Assembly: GCA_031278025.1 (NCBI GenBank)
Contig: JAITLF010000390.1
Location: forward strand, 1 to 6,457
Source of the DNA: Treponema sp.
Lineage (GTDB): Bacteria > Spirochaetota > Spirochaetia > Treponematales > Breznakiellaceae
DNA length: 6,457 nt
Direction of reading: 5' to 3'
Below the pieces are notes generated by a model that saw only the letters and a program-made list of their open reading frames with translations, was not told where the DNA came from and made no database searches. A program made the translations under genes and the position numbers. Shown one piece after another: positions 1 through 6,077 of this stretch. Each line of letters starts with the position of its first letter. Positions within the stretch are counted from its first letter, which is position 1.

Positions 1-1030
1 CGGCGGCAAACCCGGCGGAAGCTGCCGCCATAGCCGCGCGCTTCCCTTCTTCCCGTGCCAGGCCGTCCACCGTCCCGATCAACCGCTGGGGCGTAACATC
101 CCCGGCGAGGATCACGGCGGCGCCGGCTTTTTCCAGGTACCGGGCGTTCTCCCCCTGATCCCCCCGTGTCCCCGAACCGCTCAGGGGAACCAGTATCAGG
201 GGTTTCCCTGCCGCCGCGCATTCCCAGACAGTCCCGGCGCCGCTCCTGCACAGGATGAGTTCCGCGGCGGCGATGACGTGGGGAAGTTCCCCCTTGATGA
301 AGGGATAGGGTTTGTACCGCGTGCCGGCGGGGACATCCCATTCGGTGTTAGGACCCGTCTGATGAACCACCACATACCGGCGGGTAAGGTCCGGAAGGGC
401 GGCCCGGACCAGTTCGTTGAGCTGCCGGGCCCCCAGGCTTCCCCCCAGGACGAGGAGGAGGCGGTCCCCCTCCCCTATGCCCAGGAAGGCCCGGCCCCGT
501 GCGGGGACGCCAGAGCGGAAGGCGGGGCGTATGGGGTTTCCCGCACGGACGACCCGCTCCCGGAGCCGGGCGGGGAAGAAGGCGGCGGTATCCGGAAACG
601 CGGTAAAAATACGGGCGGCGAACCGGGCGTTTATCCGGGTCGCCAAACCGGGGCTGTAATCGGATTCGTGGGTGAACACCGGTATGTTCAGGGAAAACGC
701 CGCCGCACAGGGGGGAACGCTCACAAACCCCCCCTTGGAAAAGAGGAGCAGGGGCTTTTCCCGTTTAAGGAGCTTTCGGGCCGCCAGAAAGCCGCCAAAA
801 ACCTTAAACGCATCGGTAAAATTCCGCGGGGAGAAATCCCGCCTGAGCTTTCCCGCGGGGACGCCGAAAAATTCCAGGCCCGCTTCCTCAACAATGCCCC
901 GGTCCATGCCGGCGTTTGAGCCTATCCAGAAGATACGGCAGGGCAGCAGGGTTTGAAGCCGCGCGGCCACGGCAAGGCCGGGGAAGAGGTGCCCCCCGGT
1001 ACCGCCTCCGGTAAAGGCGATGGGTATCAT
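1..1030 (-). CDS. murG: MurG, UDP-GlcNAc:lipid I N-acetylglucosaminyltransferase (3' end cut off by window edge)
   Basis: Transfers GlcNAc from UDP-GlcNAc onto undecaprenyl-PP-MurNAc-pentapeptide (lipid I), making lipid II on the cytoplasmic face of the inner membrane; essential for peptidoglycan. I translated the minus strand by hand: 343 codons are visible before the left edge. The E. coli enzyme has about 355 residues, so only the extreme C-terminus is missing. Seen motifs: N-terminal glycine loop TGGGTGGH (residues 7-14), HESD at 121-124 (E. coli has HEQN here), GGSLGAR at 196-202, and CRSGAGTVWE around 261-270, where E270 aligns with the E. coli Glu that contacts the uridine ribose. A following SGSGTRGDQGENA stretch carries the conserved D-Q...NA donor-binding pattern. 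The start ATG is at 1030, preceded by AGGTAGGG at a 6-nt spacing. It lies 8 bp after xpt, presumably in one transcript. The plus-strand ORFs over this region are shadows. Confidence 0.96.
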   Translation of the reverse strand, partial: MIPIAFTGGGTGGHLFPGLAVAARLQTLLPCRIFWIGSNAGMDRGIVEEAGLEFFGVPAGKLRRDFSPRNFTDAFKVFGGFLAARKLLKREKPLLLFSKGGFVSVPPCAAAFSLNIPVFTHESDYSPGLATRINARFAARIFTAFPDTAAFFPARLRERVVRAGNPIRPAFRSGVPARGRAFLGIGEGDRLLLVLGGSLGARQLNELVRAALPDLTRRYVVVHQTGPNTEWDVPAGTRYKPYPFIKGELPHVIAAAELILCRSGAGTVWECAAAGKPLILVPLSGSGTRGDQGENARYLEKAGAAVILAGDVTPQRLIGTVDGLAREEGKRAAMAAASAGFAA

Positions 1031-1036
1031 GGGGGG

Positions 1037-1044
1037 CCCTACCT
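1037..1044 (-). promoter_or_regulatory. murG ribosome-binding site overlapping the xpt stop codon
   Basis: On the minus strand AGGTAGGG lies 6 nt before the murG ATG, and the xpt TAG stop is embedded in it. A ribosome terminating on xpt therefore sits on the murG initiation site, which suggests translational coupling. The overlap is seen in the sequence; the coupling is inferred. Confidence 0.7.
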
Positions 1045-1614
1045 GAATTTGATGCCGGTTTCCGCGGTCATGCTCTCGATGATGGCTAAGGATTCGATGC
1101 GGATATTCCGGTTACGCAGCCGGCTGCCGCCCTGCTGAAATCCCTTCTCGATAACCACGCCCGCGCCTACTAACGACGCACCGGCGGTTTCGGTCAGCTT
1201 CACGAGCCCTTCCAGCGCACTGCCCTGAGCCAGGAAATCATCAATGAGCAGCACCGAATCCTCCGCGTGGAGATAGTCTTTGGAAACGATGATGGTATAG
1301 TCGAGGCCGTGGGTATAGGAGGATACCGTAACCTGGTAACCCTCGCCGCTGATATTTTTTGTGCGGAATTTCCTGGCAAAAACCACCGGGACACGGTTGA
1401 AATACTGCGCGGTAACGCAGGCGATGCCAATGCCGGACGCCTCGATCGTCAGTATCCGCGTTACCGTTTCTCCGGCGAACCGCCGCGCAAACTCTTTGCC
1501 GATTTCGTTATACAGGCCGATGTCAACCTGCTGATTGAGGAAACTCCCGGCATTGAGAATGTTTCCCGGCATTATCCTGCCCTGGCTCATAATCCGGTCT
1601 TTTATTAATTGCAT
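1039..1614 (-). CDS. xpt: Xanthine phosphoribosyltransferase (purine salvage)
   Basis: A 191-residue cytoplasmic enzyme of the type I phosphoribosyltransferase family. It converts xanthine and PRPP to XMP and pyrophosphate. Length and sequence fit Bacillus subtilis Xpt (194 residues). The N-terminal SFLNQQVD (24-31) matches its SFLNHQID purine-site region. ASGIGIA (59-65) and VPVVFARK (75-82) follow. The PRPP-binding motif VLLIDDFLAQGSA spans 121-133, with the acidic pair D125-D126. VVIEKGFQQGG (153-163) carries the lysine expected near the purine. The start is the ATG at 1614, six bases after AAGGAG. It is the first gene of a minus-strand pair with murG and diverges from the sugar-transport operon. 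In Gram-positive bacteria xpt often sits behind a purine riboswitch; I found no such aptamer in the short upstream region here. Other PRTases are possible in principle, but the N-terminal match favours Xpt. Confidence 0.93.
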   Translation of the reverse strand: MQLIKDRIMSQGRIMPGNILNAGSFLNQQVDIGLYNEIGKEFARRFAGETVTRILTIEASGIGIACVTAQYFNRVPVVFARKFRTKNISGEGYQVTVSSYTHGLDYTIIVSKDYLHAEDSVLLIDDFLAQGSALEGLVKLTETAGASLVGAGVVIEKGFQQGGSRLRNRNIRIESLAIIESMTAETGIKFR

Positions 1615-1652
1615 AAACTACTCCTTTTGTGGCGTTAAAAGCCTGTTGGCGC

Positions 1653-1658
1653 AGTATA
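1653..1658 (-). promoter_or_regulatory. Possible -10 box for xpt-murG
   Basis: On the minus strand TATACT lies about 40 bases before the xpt start and would give a short leader. No convincing -35 hexamer is found at 16-18 bp upstream, so this is a weak candidate, listed only because it is the best promoter-like site on this strand. Confidence 0.28.
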
Positions 1659-1773
1659 CCGGAAGGGAAAGAAATCTTCTATTCACGCTTCGCGTCCACG
1701 CCTCACGTCATGCGGGGGTACACGCTCCGCGGCGCCCCGGGTGCAATACGTGCTGATTACCCGCAAATTTACC

Positions 1774-1786
1774 GTAAAGACTTTAC
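1774..1786. promoter_or_regulatory. Perfect 13-nt palindrome over the -35 box; candidate operator
   Basis: GTAAAGACTTTAC is two 6-base arms around one central base. Its right arm overlaps the TTTACA -35 hexamer of the sugar-transport promoter. A repressor bound here would block RNA polymerase. The symmetry is seen directly; the regulator is unknown and no regulator gene lies in the window. Confidence 0.45.
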
Positions 1787-1810
1787 AAATCCAAAAACCG
1801 CTTATACAAT
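1782..1810 (+). promoter_or_regulatory. Sigma-70-type promoter of the sugar ABC transporter operon
   Basis: TTTACA (1782-1787) and TACAAT (1805-1810) are separated by exactly 17 bp, each one base off consensus. Transcription should start near 1817, leaving a leader of about 65 bases before the first gene. An overlapping reading of the -10 as TATACA would give a poorer 15-bp spacer. It is the only good plus-strand promoter in the divergent intergenic region. Confidence 0.7.
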
Positions 1811-1825
1811 GGGACCTTAAGCTGA

Positions 1826-1836
1826 TTTCAATGAAA
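1826..1836. promoter_or_regulatory. Small palindrome in the operon leader
   Basis: TTTCA-A-TGAAA is a perfect 5-1-5 inverted repeat about 10 bases after the predicted transcription start. Its centre is 51 bp from that of the palindrome over the -35 box. It could be a second operator or chance; the two sites do not share sequence. Confidence 0.25.
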
Positions 1837-1867
1837 CGGCCCGCCTATCATGATTACAAGCTGCAAC

Positions 1868-1873
1868 GGGAGG
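1868..1873 (+). promoter_or_regulatory. Ribosome-binding site that fixes the ATPase start at 1883
   Basis: GGGAGG lies 9 bases before the ATG at 1883. The in-frame upstream ATG at 1850 has no Shine-Dalgarno sequence before it and would add 11 residues that do not resemble the family's N-terminus. The 1883 start is therefore preferred. Confidence 0.75.
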
Positions 1874-1882
1874 TTCTGCCTG

Positions 1883-3421
1883 ATGAGTGATTTCCTTGTA
1901 CAAATGGAAGGGATAGAAAAGAATTTCCCCGGCGTACACGCCCTGCGGAACTGTTGCTTTGAACTGTTGCGCGGGGAAATTCATGGATTGGTTGGTGAGA
2001 ACGGGGCGGGAAAGTCAACGCTGATGAAGGTGCTTTCCGGTATTTATAAGAAAGATGCCGGCACTATCAAGGTCCGCGGCGAAATCGCGGAAGCCCATAG
2101 CGCAAAGCAGGCGCAGGATTTAGGCATCAGCATCATTCACCAGGAATTAAATCTGATGAAGCATCTGAGCGCGGCGCAAAATATTTTTATAGGCCGGGAG
2201 CAGAAGCGGAGTGCGCCGTTCCTGGTGGACGATGGGGAAATTAACCGTAAAGCGGAAGAAATATTTAAACTCATCAATCTGAATCTTGATCCCCGCGTTA
2301 CGGTAGCAGGGCTGACGGTTGCCCAGCAGCAGATGATCGAAATCGCCAAGGCCCTTTCTTTCAATATGGATGTCCTCATCATGGATGAGCCGACGTCGGC
2401 CTTGAGCGACAGCGAAATAGAAGAGCTGTTTAAGGTTATACGGGATCTGCGGAATCAGGGGAAAGGCGTTGTGTATATTTCCCACCGCATGGATGAACTG
2501 CACCGTATCTGCGACCGGATTACGGTTATGCGGGACGGGCAGTATATTGCGACTACCCCCATAAAGGACATTACCACCGATCAGATCATCGCCCAGATGG
2601 TGGGCCGGGAAATTTATGAAAGCCGCCATCTCCACGGGGATACCTCGCAAAACGAGGTGGTTCTGAAGGTTACGCATCTTACCCGCGGACGGGCGGTGCG
2701 GGATGTATCCTTTGAACTCCATAAAGGGGAAATCCTGGGGTTCGCGGGGCTCATGGGCGCGGGAAGAACCGAAACCATGCGGCTTATCTTTGGCGCGGAC
2801 CCTCTGGAGGCGGGGGAAATCGCGGTCAAAGGGGAGAAGGTTCTCATCAGGCAGCCTAAAGACGCGGTGCGTTACGGCATCGGGTATCTTTCGGAAGACC
2901 GCAAGCGCTTTGGCCTTGCCCTGGGGATGTCCGTAAAGGTTAATACCGTTATGGCTTCCCTGGAAAATTTTTTGAAACCGCCGGGGGTGCTGGGGGTACT
3001 TGATGAGGCAAAATCAAAGCAGGTAACCCAGGAGTATGTAGAACGGCTCAACACGAGAACTCCCAGTGTGGAACAACTGGCAAAAAACCTTTCCGGCGGC
3101 AATCAGCAGAAAGTGGTTGTAGGGAAATGGCTGGTCCGCAACAGCGATATCCTTATCTTTGACGAGCCGACCCGGGGTATTGATGTGGGCGCCAAGAGTG
3201 AGATATACAAGCTGCTCAATGAACTGGCGGATCAGGGAAAATCCATCATCATGATATCTTCGGAATTGCCGGAGGTTCTCCGCATGAGCCACCGTATCGT
3301 GGTAATGTGTGAAGGCCGGATAACCGCCGTCTTAAACGCGGAAGAAAGTACGCAGGAAAAAATAATGTATTACGCAACATTGCGTGGCGAGGAATTACAC
3401 AACAACGCGGTTTCGGCGTAG
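1883..3421 (+). CDS. rbsA: Sugar ABC importer, fused double ATP-binding subunit (RbsA family)
   Basis: A 512-residue cytoplasmic ATPase with two nucleotide-binding domains in one chain, as in the RbsA/MglA/XylG (CUT2) subunits; it powers import through the membrane permease. Domain 1: Walker A GENGAGKST (38-46), Q-loop Q87, loose signature LTVAQQQ (144-150), Walker B VLIMDEPTSAL (164-174), H-loop H201. Domain 2: degenerate Walker A GLMGAGRTE (289-297) with Arg in place of the catalytic Lys, signature LSGGNQQK (403-410), Walker B ending IFDEPTRGID with D427-E428, and a final SSELPEV where an H-loop His would be. This asymmetry is normal for the family. Text such as SEDRKRxGLxLGMSVK and PTRGIDVGAKSEIY closely follows E. 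coli RbsA. It is the first gene of the operon, 80 bp before the permease. The symbol names the family; ribose as substrate is not proven. The ORF opens further upstream at 1850. Confidence 0.93.
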   Translation: MSDFLVQMEGIEKNFPGVHALRNCCFELLRGEIHGLVGENGAGKSTLMKVLSGIYKKDAGTIKVRGEIAEAHSAKQAQDLGISIIHQELNLMKHLSAAQNIFIGREQKRSAPFLVDDGEINRKAEEIFKLINLNLDPRVTVAGLTVAQQQMIEIAKALSFNMDVLIMDEPTSALSDSEIEELFKVIRDLRNQGKGVVYISHRMDELHRICDRITVMRDGQYIATTPIKDITTDQIIAQMVGREIYESRHLHGDTSQNEVVLKVTHLTRGRAVRDVSFELHKGEILGFAGLMGAGRTETMRLIFGADPLEAGEIAVKGEKVLIRQPKDAVRYGIGYLSEDRKRFGLALGMSVKVNTVMASLENFLKPPGVLGVLDEAKSKQVTQEYVERLNTRTPSVEQLAKNLSGGNQQKVVVGKWLVRNSDILIFDEPTRGIDVGAKSEIYKLLNELADQGKSIIMISSELPEVLRMSHRIVVMCEGRITAVLNAEESTQEKIMYYATLRGEELHNNAVSA

Positions 3422-3447
3422 GTTGAAAACAGTTAAGGCCCACTCGT

Positions 3448-3469
3448 GAATAAAGCGCGGCGTTTATTC
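3448..3469 (+). promoter_or_regulatory. Stem-loop in the ATPase-permease junction
   Basis: GAATAAA and TTTATTC form a perfect 7-bp stem around an 8-base G+C-rich loop, in the 80-bp gap between the two genes. No T-tract follows, so it is not a usual terminator. It may mark an RNA processing or stability site that sets relative expression. Confidence 0.4.
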
Positions 3470-3501
3470 TTGCGCGGGTCCTGAAGAACAGGGGTAATGG
3501 T

Positions 3502-4467
3502 ATGGCGAACAGTGCGTTTTTTAAGGAGCGGATCAACTCGAAGGCAACCCAGACGATACTTGCTTTTACGGCGCTTATCTTATTGATTATCATCTTTTCT
3601 ATTTTATCCCCCAACTTTCCGACGTACAGTAATTTAGTAACTATTTTACTGATGACCGCCGTTAACGGTATTCTGGCGGTGGGGATCACTTTTATTATCG
3701 TAACCGGCGGCATAGACTTGTCCATTGGAACGGTTATGACTTTTTCTTCGGTTATGGCCGGGGTCTTTATTACCATGCTGGGACTGCCTGTTTTTGTGGG
3801 GATTCTCGCAGCCATTGGTGCCGGCGCTTTGTGCGGGTTTGTCAACGGCATGAGCATCGCCAAACTCAAGCTCCCTCCCTTCATCGCAACGTTGGGAATG
3901 ATGAATATTACCAAGGGGCTTAATCTCATCGTATCGGGAACTAAGCCGGTTTATTTTTCCGACGCGCCGGTCTTTGGGACTATCGCGACAAGGCCGGTTC
4001 TGGGAATTCCTTTGGGTGTCCTGGTGTTTTTCGGCGCTGCCTTGGTCGCTTCCTTTATCCTCTCCAAGACCATCATAGGCCGGTATACCTTTGCCATCGG
4101 CTCCAATGAAGAAGCGGCGAAACTTTCGGGGATCAACACGGATGCGTGGAAAATCGCCATTTATTCCATGAGTGGCGCTTTCTTCGGTATTGCGGGGATC
4201 GTCATGGCCAGCCGGTTAAACTCCGCTCAACCGGCCCTGGGACCCGGGTACGAGATGGACGCTATCGCTGCGGCGGTTATCGGCGGAGCGTCCCTGTCGG
4301 GGGGCGAGGGAAGCATACTGGGAACGGTGATCGGCGCTTTTATCATCACGGTCCTCACCAACGGACTGCGGATCCTCTCGGTTCCCCAGGAATGGCAGAT
4401 GGTGGTAACCGGCCTCATCGTTATAGGCGCCGTTTACCTTGATATAGTCCGGCGGAAAATAAAATAG
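3502..4467 (+). CDS. rbsC: Sugar ABC importer, inner-membrane permease (RbsC family)
   Basis: A 321-residue polytopic membrane protein, the same length as E. coli RbsC; family members act as homodimers forming the sugar channel. The chain alternates hydrophobic segments: a first membrane helix around residues 19-37 (ILAFTALILLIIIFSIL), then a run of further helices to the C-terminal VVTGLIVIGAVYLDIVRRK. Family motifs seen: VTGGIDLSIG (67-76), LPPFIATLGMM, and the cytoplasmic ATPase-coupling stretch AIGSNEEAAKLSGI (198-211). SAQPALGPGYEMDAIAAAVIGGASLSGGEGS is also nearly the E. coli text. The start ATG at 3502 has AGGGG seven bases upstream; no competing start is apparent. It lies between the ATPase and binding-protein genes in the order A-C-B, as in the E. 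coli rbs operon. Substrate is not deducible from the permease alone. Confidence 0.94.
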   Translation: MANSAFFKERINSKATQTILAFTALILLIIIFSILSPNFPTYSNLVTILLMTAVNGILAVGITFIIVTGGIDLSIGTVMTFSSVMAGVFITMLGLPVFVGILAAIGAGALCGFVNGMSIAKLKLPPFIATLGMMNITKGLNLIVSGTKPVYFSDAPVFGTIATRPVLGIPLGVLVFFGAALVASFILSKTIIGRYTFAIGSNEEAAKLSGINTDAWKIAIYSMSGAFFGIAGIVMASRLNSAQPALGPGYEMDAIAAAVIGGASLSGGEGSILGTVIGAFIITVLTNGLRILSVPQEWQMVVTGLIVIGAVYLDIVRRKIK

Positions 4468-4488
4468 CCGTATTTGCACTGGTGTCAT

Positions 4489-4508
4489 CAATAACCCGGT
4501 GGTTATTG
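4489..4508 (+). promoter_or_regulatory. Perfect 8-bp stem-loop before the binding-protein gene
   Basis: CAATAACC and GGTTATTG pair perfectly around the tetraloop CGGT, 30 bases before the binding-protein start. The sequence after it (TGATATAAAAATTTA) has no T-run, so termination is unlikely. A 5' stem could protect or define the end of a processed mRNA for the last gene, whose protein is usually needed in excess over the membrane subunits. The role is inferred. Confidence 0.5.
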
Positions 4509-4538
4509 TGATATAAAAATTTATCGTAGGAGGATTTT

Positions 4539-5504
4539 ATGAAAAAATTGTTTTTAGTGGTTCTGTGCCTTATGGTTGCGGTTTCCGGTATGGTATTCGC
4601 CAGGGGCAGTTCGCAAGGCGGTGGGGAAGCCTCTGGCGCAACCTACATCCCCTTGGTCTCCAAGGGATTCCAGCATCAGTTCTGGCAAGCGGTTAAAAAG
4701 GGCGCGGATAACGCGGCAAAGGATCTGGGAATTCAGATCACCTTTGAAGGGCCCGAGAGTGAATCACAGGTTGATAAGCAGATTGAGATGCTTCAGACCG
4801 CCCTGGGAAAGAACCCCTCGGCCCTGGGTTTCGCGGCTCTGGACAGCCGGGCGGCGATTCCGCTTCTACAGCAGGCAAAGGATAGGAATATTCCGGTTAT
4901 CGCCTTCGACTCGGGGGTTGATTCGGATATTCCTCTGACCACAGTGACCACCGACAATAAAGCCGCCGCCGCCTTGGCTGCGGATAAAATGGCCGAAGCC
5001 ATCGGCGGTTCCGGAAAAGTGGCTCTCATCGTACACGATCAGGTCAGCCGTACCGGCATTGACCGCCGGGACGGATTCCTGGAGCAGATAAAGAAGTACC
5101 CCGACATCCAGGTCCTTGAACCCCAGTACGGCGGCGGCGACCATCTCCGGTCTACCGAAATCGCCAAAGCGGTCATTAACGGCAATCCGGATCTGAAGGG
5201 CTACTATGGGTCCAATGAAGGTTCCGCCATCGGTGTGGTAAACGCGGTGAATGAACTGGATCTGGCGGGAAAGATTATCGTCATCGGCTTTGATTCAGGG
5301 AAACCTCAACTGGATGCCATCAAATCAGGATTAATGTATGGCGCGGTCCAGCAGAATCCGGTTCTTATGGGGTATAAGACGGTCGAAAGCGCCGTTAAAG
5401 CCCTGAAGGGTGAACCCCTGCCGAAGATCATTGATTCCGGCTTTCTTTGGGCGGATAAGAGCAATCTGACCAACCCTGATGTGGCGGCGGCCATTTACGA
5501 ATAA
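4539..5504 (+). CDS. Periplasmic sugar-binding protein of the importer (RbsB-type, Peripla_BP_4 family)
   Basis: A 321-residue exported solute-binding protein that delivers ligand to the permease. Residues 1-21 (MKK, hydrophobic core, ending VFA) form a signal peptide with likely cleavage before R22. No lipobox Cys is suitably placed (the only Cys nearby is C10, inside the core), so it should be soluble in the periplasm. A Ser/Gly-rich linker leads to the two-lobed domain. Hand alignment with mature E. coli RbsB: F15/F16 become F48/W49; D89 = D124; R141 = R176; N190 = N226; D215 = D252; Q235 = Q272. R90 becomes S125, N64 becomes A99 and F164 becomes Gly. The pyranose-binding core is thus kept while specificity residues differ, so I give no rbsB symbol. 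AGGAGG lies 5 bases before the ATG. It is the last gene of the operon, followed by a strong hairpin. Confidence 0.92.
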   Translation: MKKLFLVVLCLMVAVSGMVFARGSSQGGGEASGATYIPLVSKGFQHQFWQAVKKGADNAAKDLGIQITFEGPESESQVDKQIEMLQTALGKNPSALGFAALDSRAAIPLLQQAKDRNIPVIAFDSGVDSDIPLTTVTTDNKAAAALAADKMAEAIGGSGKVALIVHDQVSRTGIDRRDGFLEQIKKYPDIQVLEPQYGGGDHLRSTEIAKAVINGNPDLKGYYGSNEGSAIGVVNAVNELDLAGKIIVIGFDSGKPQLDAIKSGLMYGAVQQNPVLMGYKTVESAVKALKGEPLPKIIDSGFLWADKSNLTNPDVAAAIYE

Positions 5505-5509
5505 CGAAC

Positions 5510-5542
5510 GGCGTTTACGGAGGCGTTGCCTCCGTAAACGCC
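5510..5542 (+). terminator. Terminator-like hairpin after the transporter operon (15-bp perfect stem)
   Basis: GGCGTTTACGGAGGC and its exact complement enclose the 3-base loop GTT, starting 6 bases after the stop codon. The stem is very stable, but C-rich sequence, not a T-tract, follows. It may end transcription by another route or mainly protect the 3' end. A small CCCC/GGGG hairpin follows at 5543-5555. The symmetry makes it usable from either strand. Confidence 0.65.
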
Positions 5543-5629
5543 CCCCGCTAAGGGGATTTGTCCTTCATGGCCCCCAGACCCCCGGACCCTCCGAAGTTAT
5601 GGCATCTTTCCTCAATATATAGAGGGGTA

Positions 5630-5657
5630 TTGACTAATGCGGGCGGCCTGGAATAAG
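5630..5657 (+). promoter_or_regulatory. Likely promoter of the tRNA gene
   Basis: TTGACT (5630-5635) is a near-consensus -35 box. AATAAG (5652-5657), 16 bp on, is a fair -10. Transcription would start a few bases before the tRNA. The -10 is the weak part of the call. Confidence 0.45.
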
Positions 5658-5673
5658 TTGAGTACGTTGATTT

Positions 5674-5747
5674 CGGGAAGTAGGTTAGCTGGCTATACCG
5701 CCAGGTTCGGGACTTGGAGGTCGCGGGTTCAAATCCCGCCTTCCCGA
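5674..5747 (+). tRNA. tRNA-Pro, anticodon CGG
   Basis: A full cloverleaf can be drawn over 74 bases. The acceptor is CGGGAAG with CTTCCCG, discriminator A at 5747. T8 and A9 are followed by a D arm with GG at 5691-5692. The anticodon stem is CCAGG with CTTGG, with one G-U pair. Loop TTCGGGA puts anticodon CGG at 5708-5710 and G37 after it, as in proline tRNAs; it reads CCG. The variable loop is AGGTC, and the T arm GCGGG-TTCAAAT-CCCGC is perfect. Invariants T8, A14, G18, G19, A21, T33 and TTC are present. The 3' CCA is not encoded (TTT follows), so a nucleotidyltransferase must add it. Oddity: positions 13 and 22 form a T-T mismatch, leaving a 3-bp D stem. No obvious T-rich terminator follows. 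Confidence 0.93.
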
Positions 5748-5755
5748 TTTGCCTT

Positions 5756-5917
5756 TTAGCGGGAAAGGGTTTCCACATTCGTACCCAGTCTACCTATATG
5801 GTACAGGTGTTGTTTGCAGGGTCTTTCGGCGGAAGTTCCCATTGCAGACAGCACTAAAAAAGTAATGATAAATACACCAACCGAAATCATTGCAATGTAA
5901 AAGAAAAGTCGCATCAT
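5756..5917 (-). CDS. Doubtful small ORF with one membrane-spanning segment
   Basis: Read from ATG at 5917 it gives 53 residues beginning MMRLFFYIAMISVG, with a convincing transmembrane stretch at about 4-26 followed by a short polar tail ending NVETLSR. I do not recognise it. The ATG has no clear Shine-Dalgarno. The frame can be extended upstream to a TTG at 5974, where GGGAG is too close to serve it. A promoter-like site on the same strand (6002-6029) would start transcription just upstream, which is the main argument in favour. It may be a real small membrane peptide, the broken N-terminus of a larger membrane protein, or chance. Confidence 0.22.
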   Translation of the reverse strand: MMRLFFYIAMISVGVFIITFLVLSAMGTSAERPCKQHLYHIGRLGTNVETLSR

Positions 5918-6001
5918 CGGGCGGAGACAACAGATGGCGTGGTCGAAAGAATAGCTTGAGCGGCTGTTTTTCAATCTCCCTTCGTCGCTGATTCAAGATA
6001 A

Positions 6002-6029
6002 TTTATATACGCTGGTCCCAGTATCACAA
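6002..6029 (-). promoter_or_regulatory. Minus-strand promoter-like site
   Basis: On the minus strand TTGTGA (6024-6029) and TATAAA (6002-6007) are 16 bp apart. The spacer holds a short inverted repeat, CTGG/CCAG with two bases between. Transcription would begin near 5995 and run toward the small ORF. The only possible target is doubtful, so its use is uncertain. Confidence 0.4.
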
Positions 6030-6077
6030 GGAATTACATAAAAAAAGTATCTGCGGGTAAATATAGGTGGATCTCGC

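Noticed and set aside
278..956. Long plus-strand ORFs of 213, 94 and 80 residues
   Set aside because: They lie antisense to murG, whose minus-strand translation matches the family throughout; high GC content keeps the opposite frames open.
1627..1849. Purine riboswitch upstream of xpt
   Set aside because: I looked for the conserved aptamer core on the minus strand and did not find it; the stretch is a G+C-rich segment with small palindromes only.
3249..3929. 226-residue minus-strand ORF
   Set aside because: It is a shadow of the ATPase and permease genes, with low-complexity composition and no recognisable domain.
5548..5778. Minus-strand ORF containing GKAGFEPATSKSRT
   Set aside because: This is the well-known false protein obtained by translating the antisense of a tRNA; the motif maps onto the T arm and acceptor of the proline tRNA.
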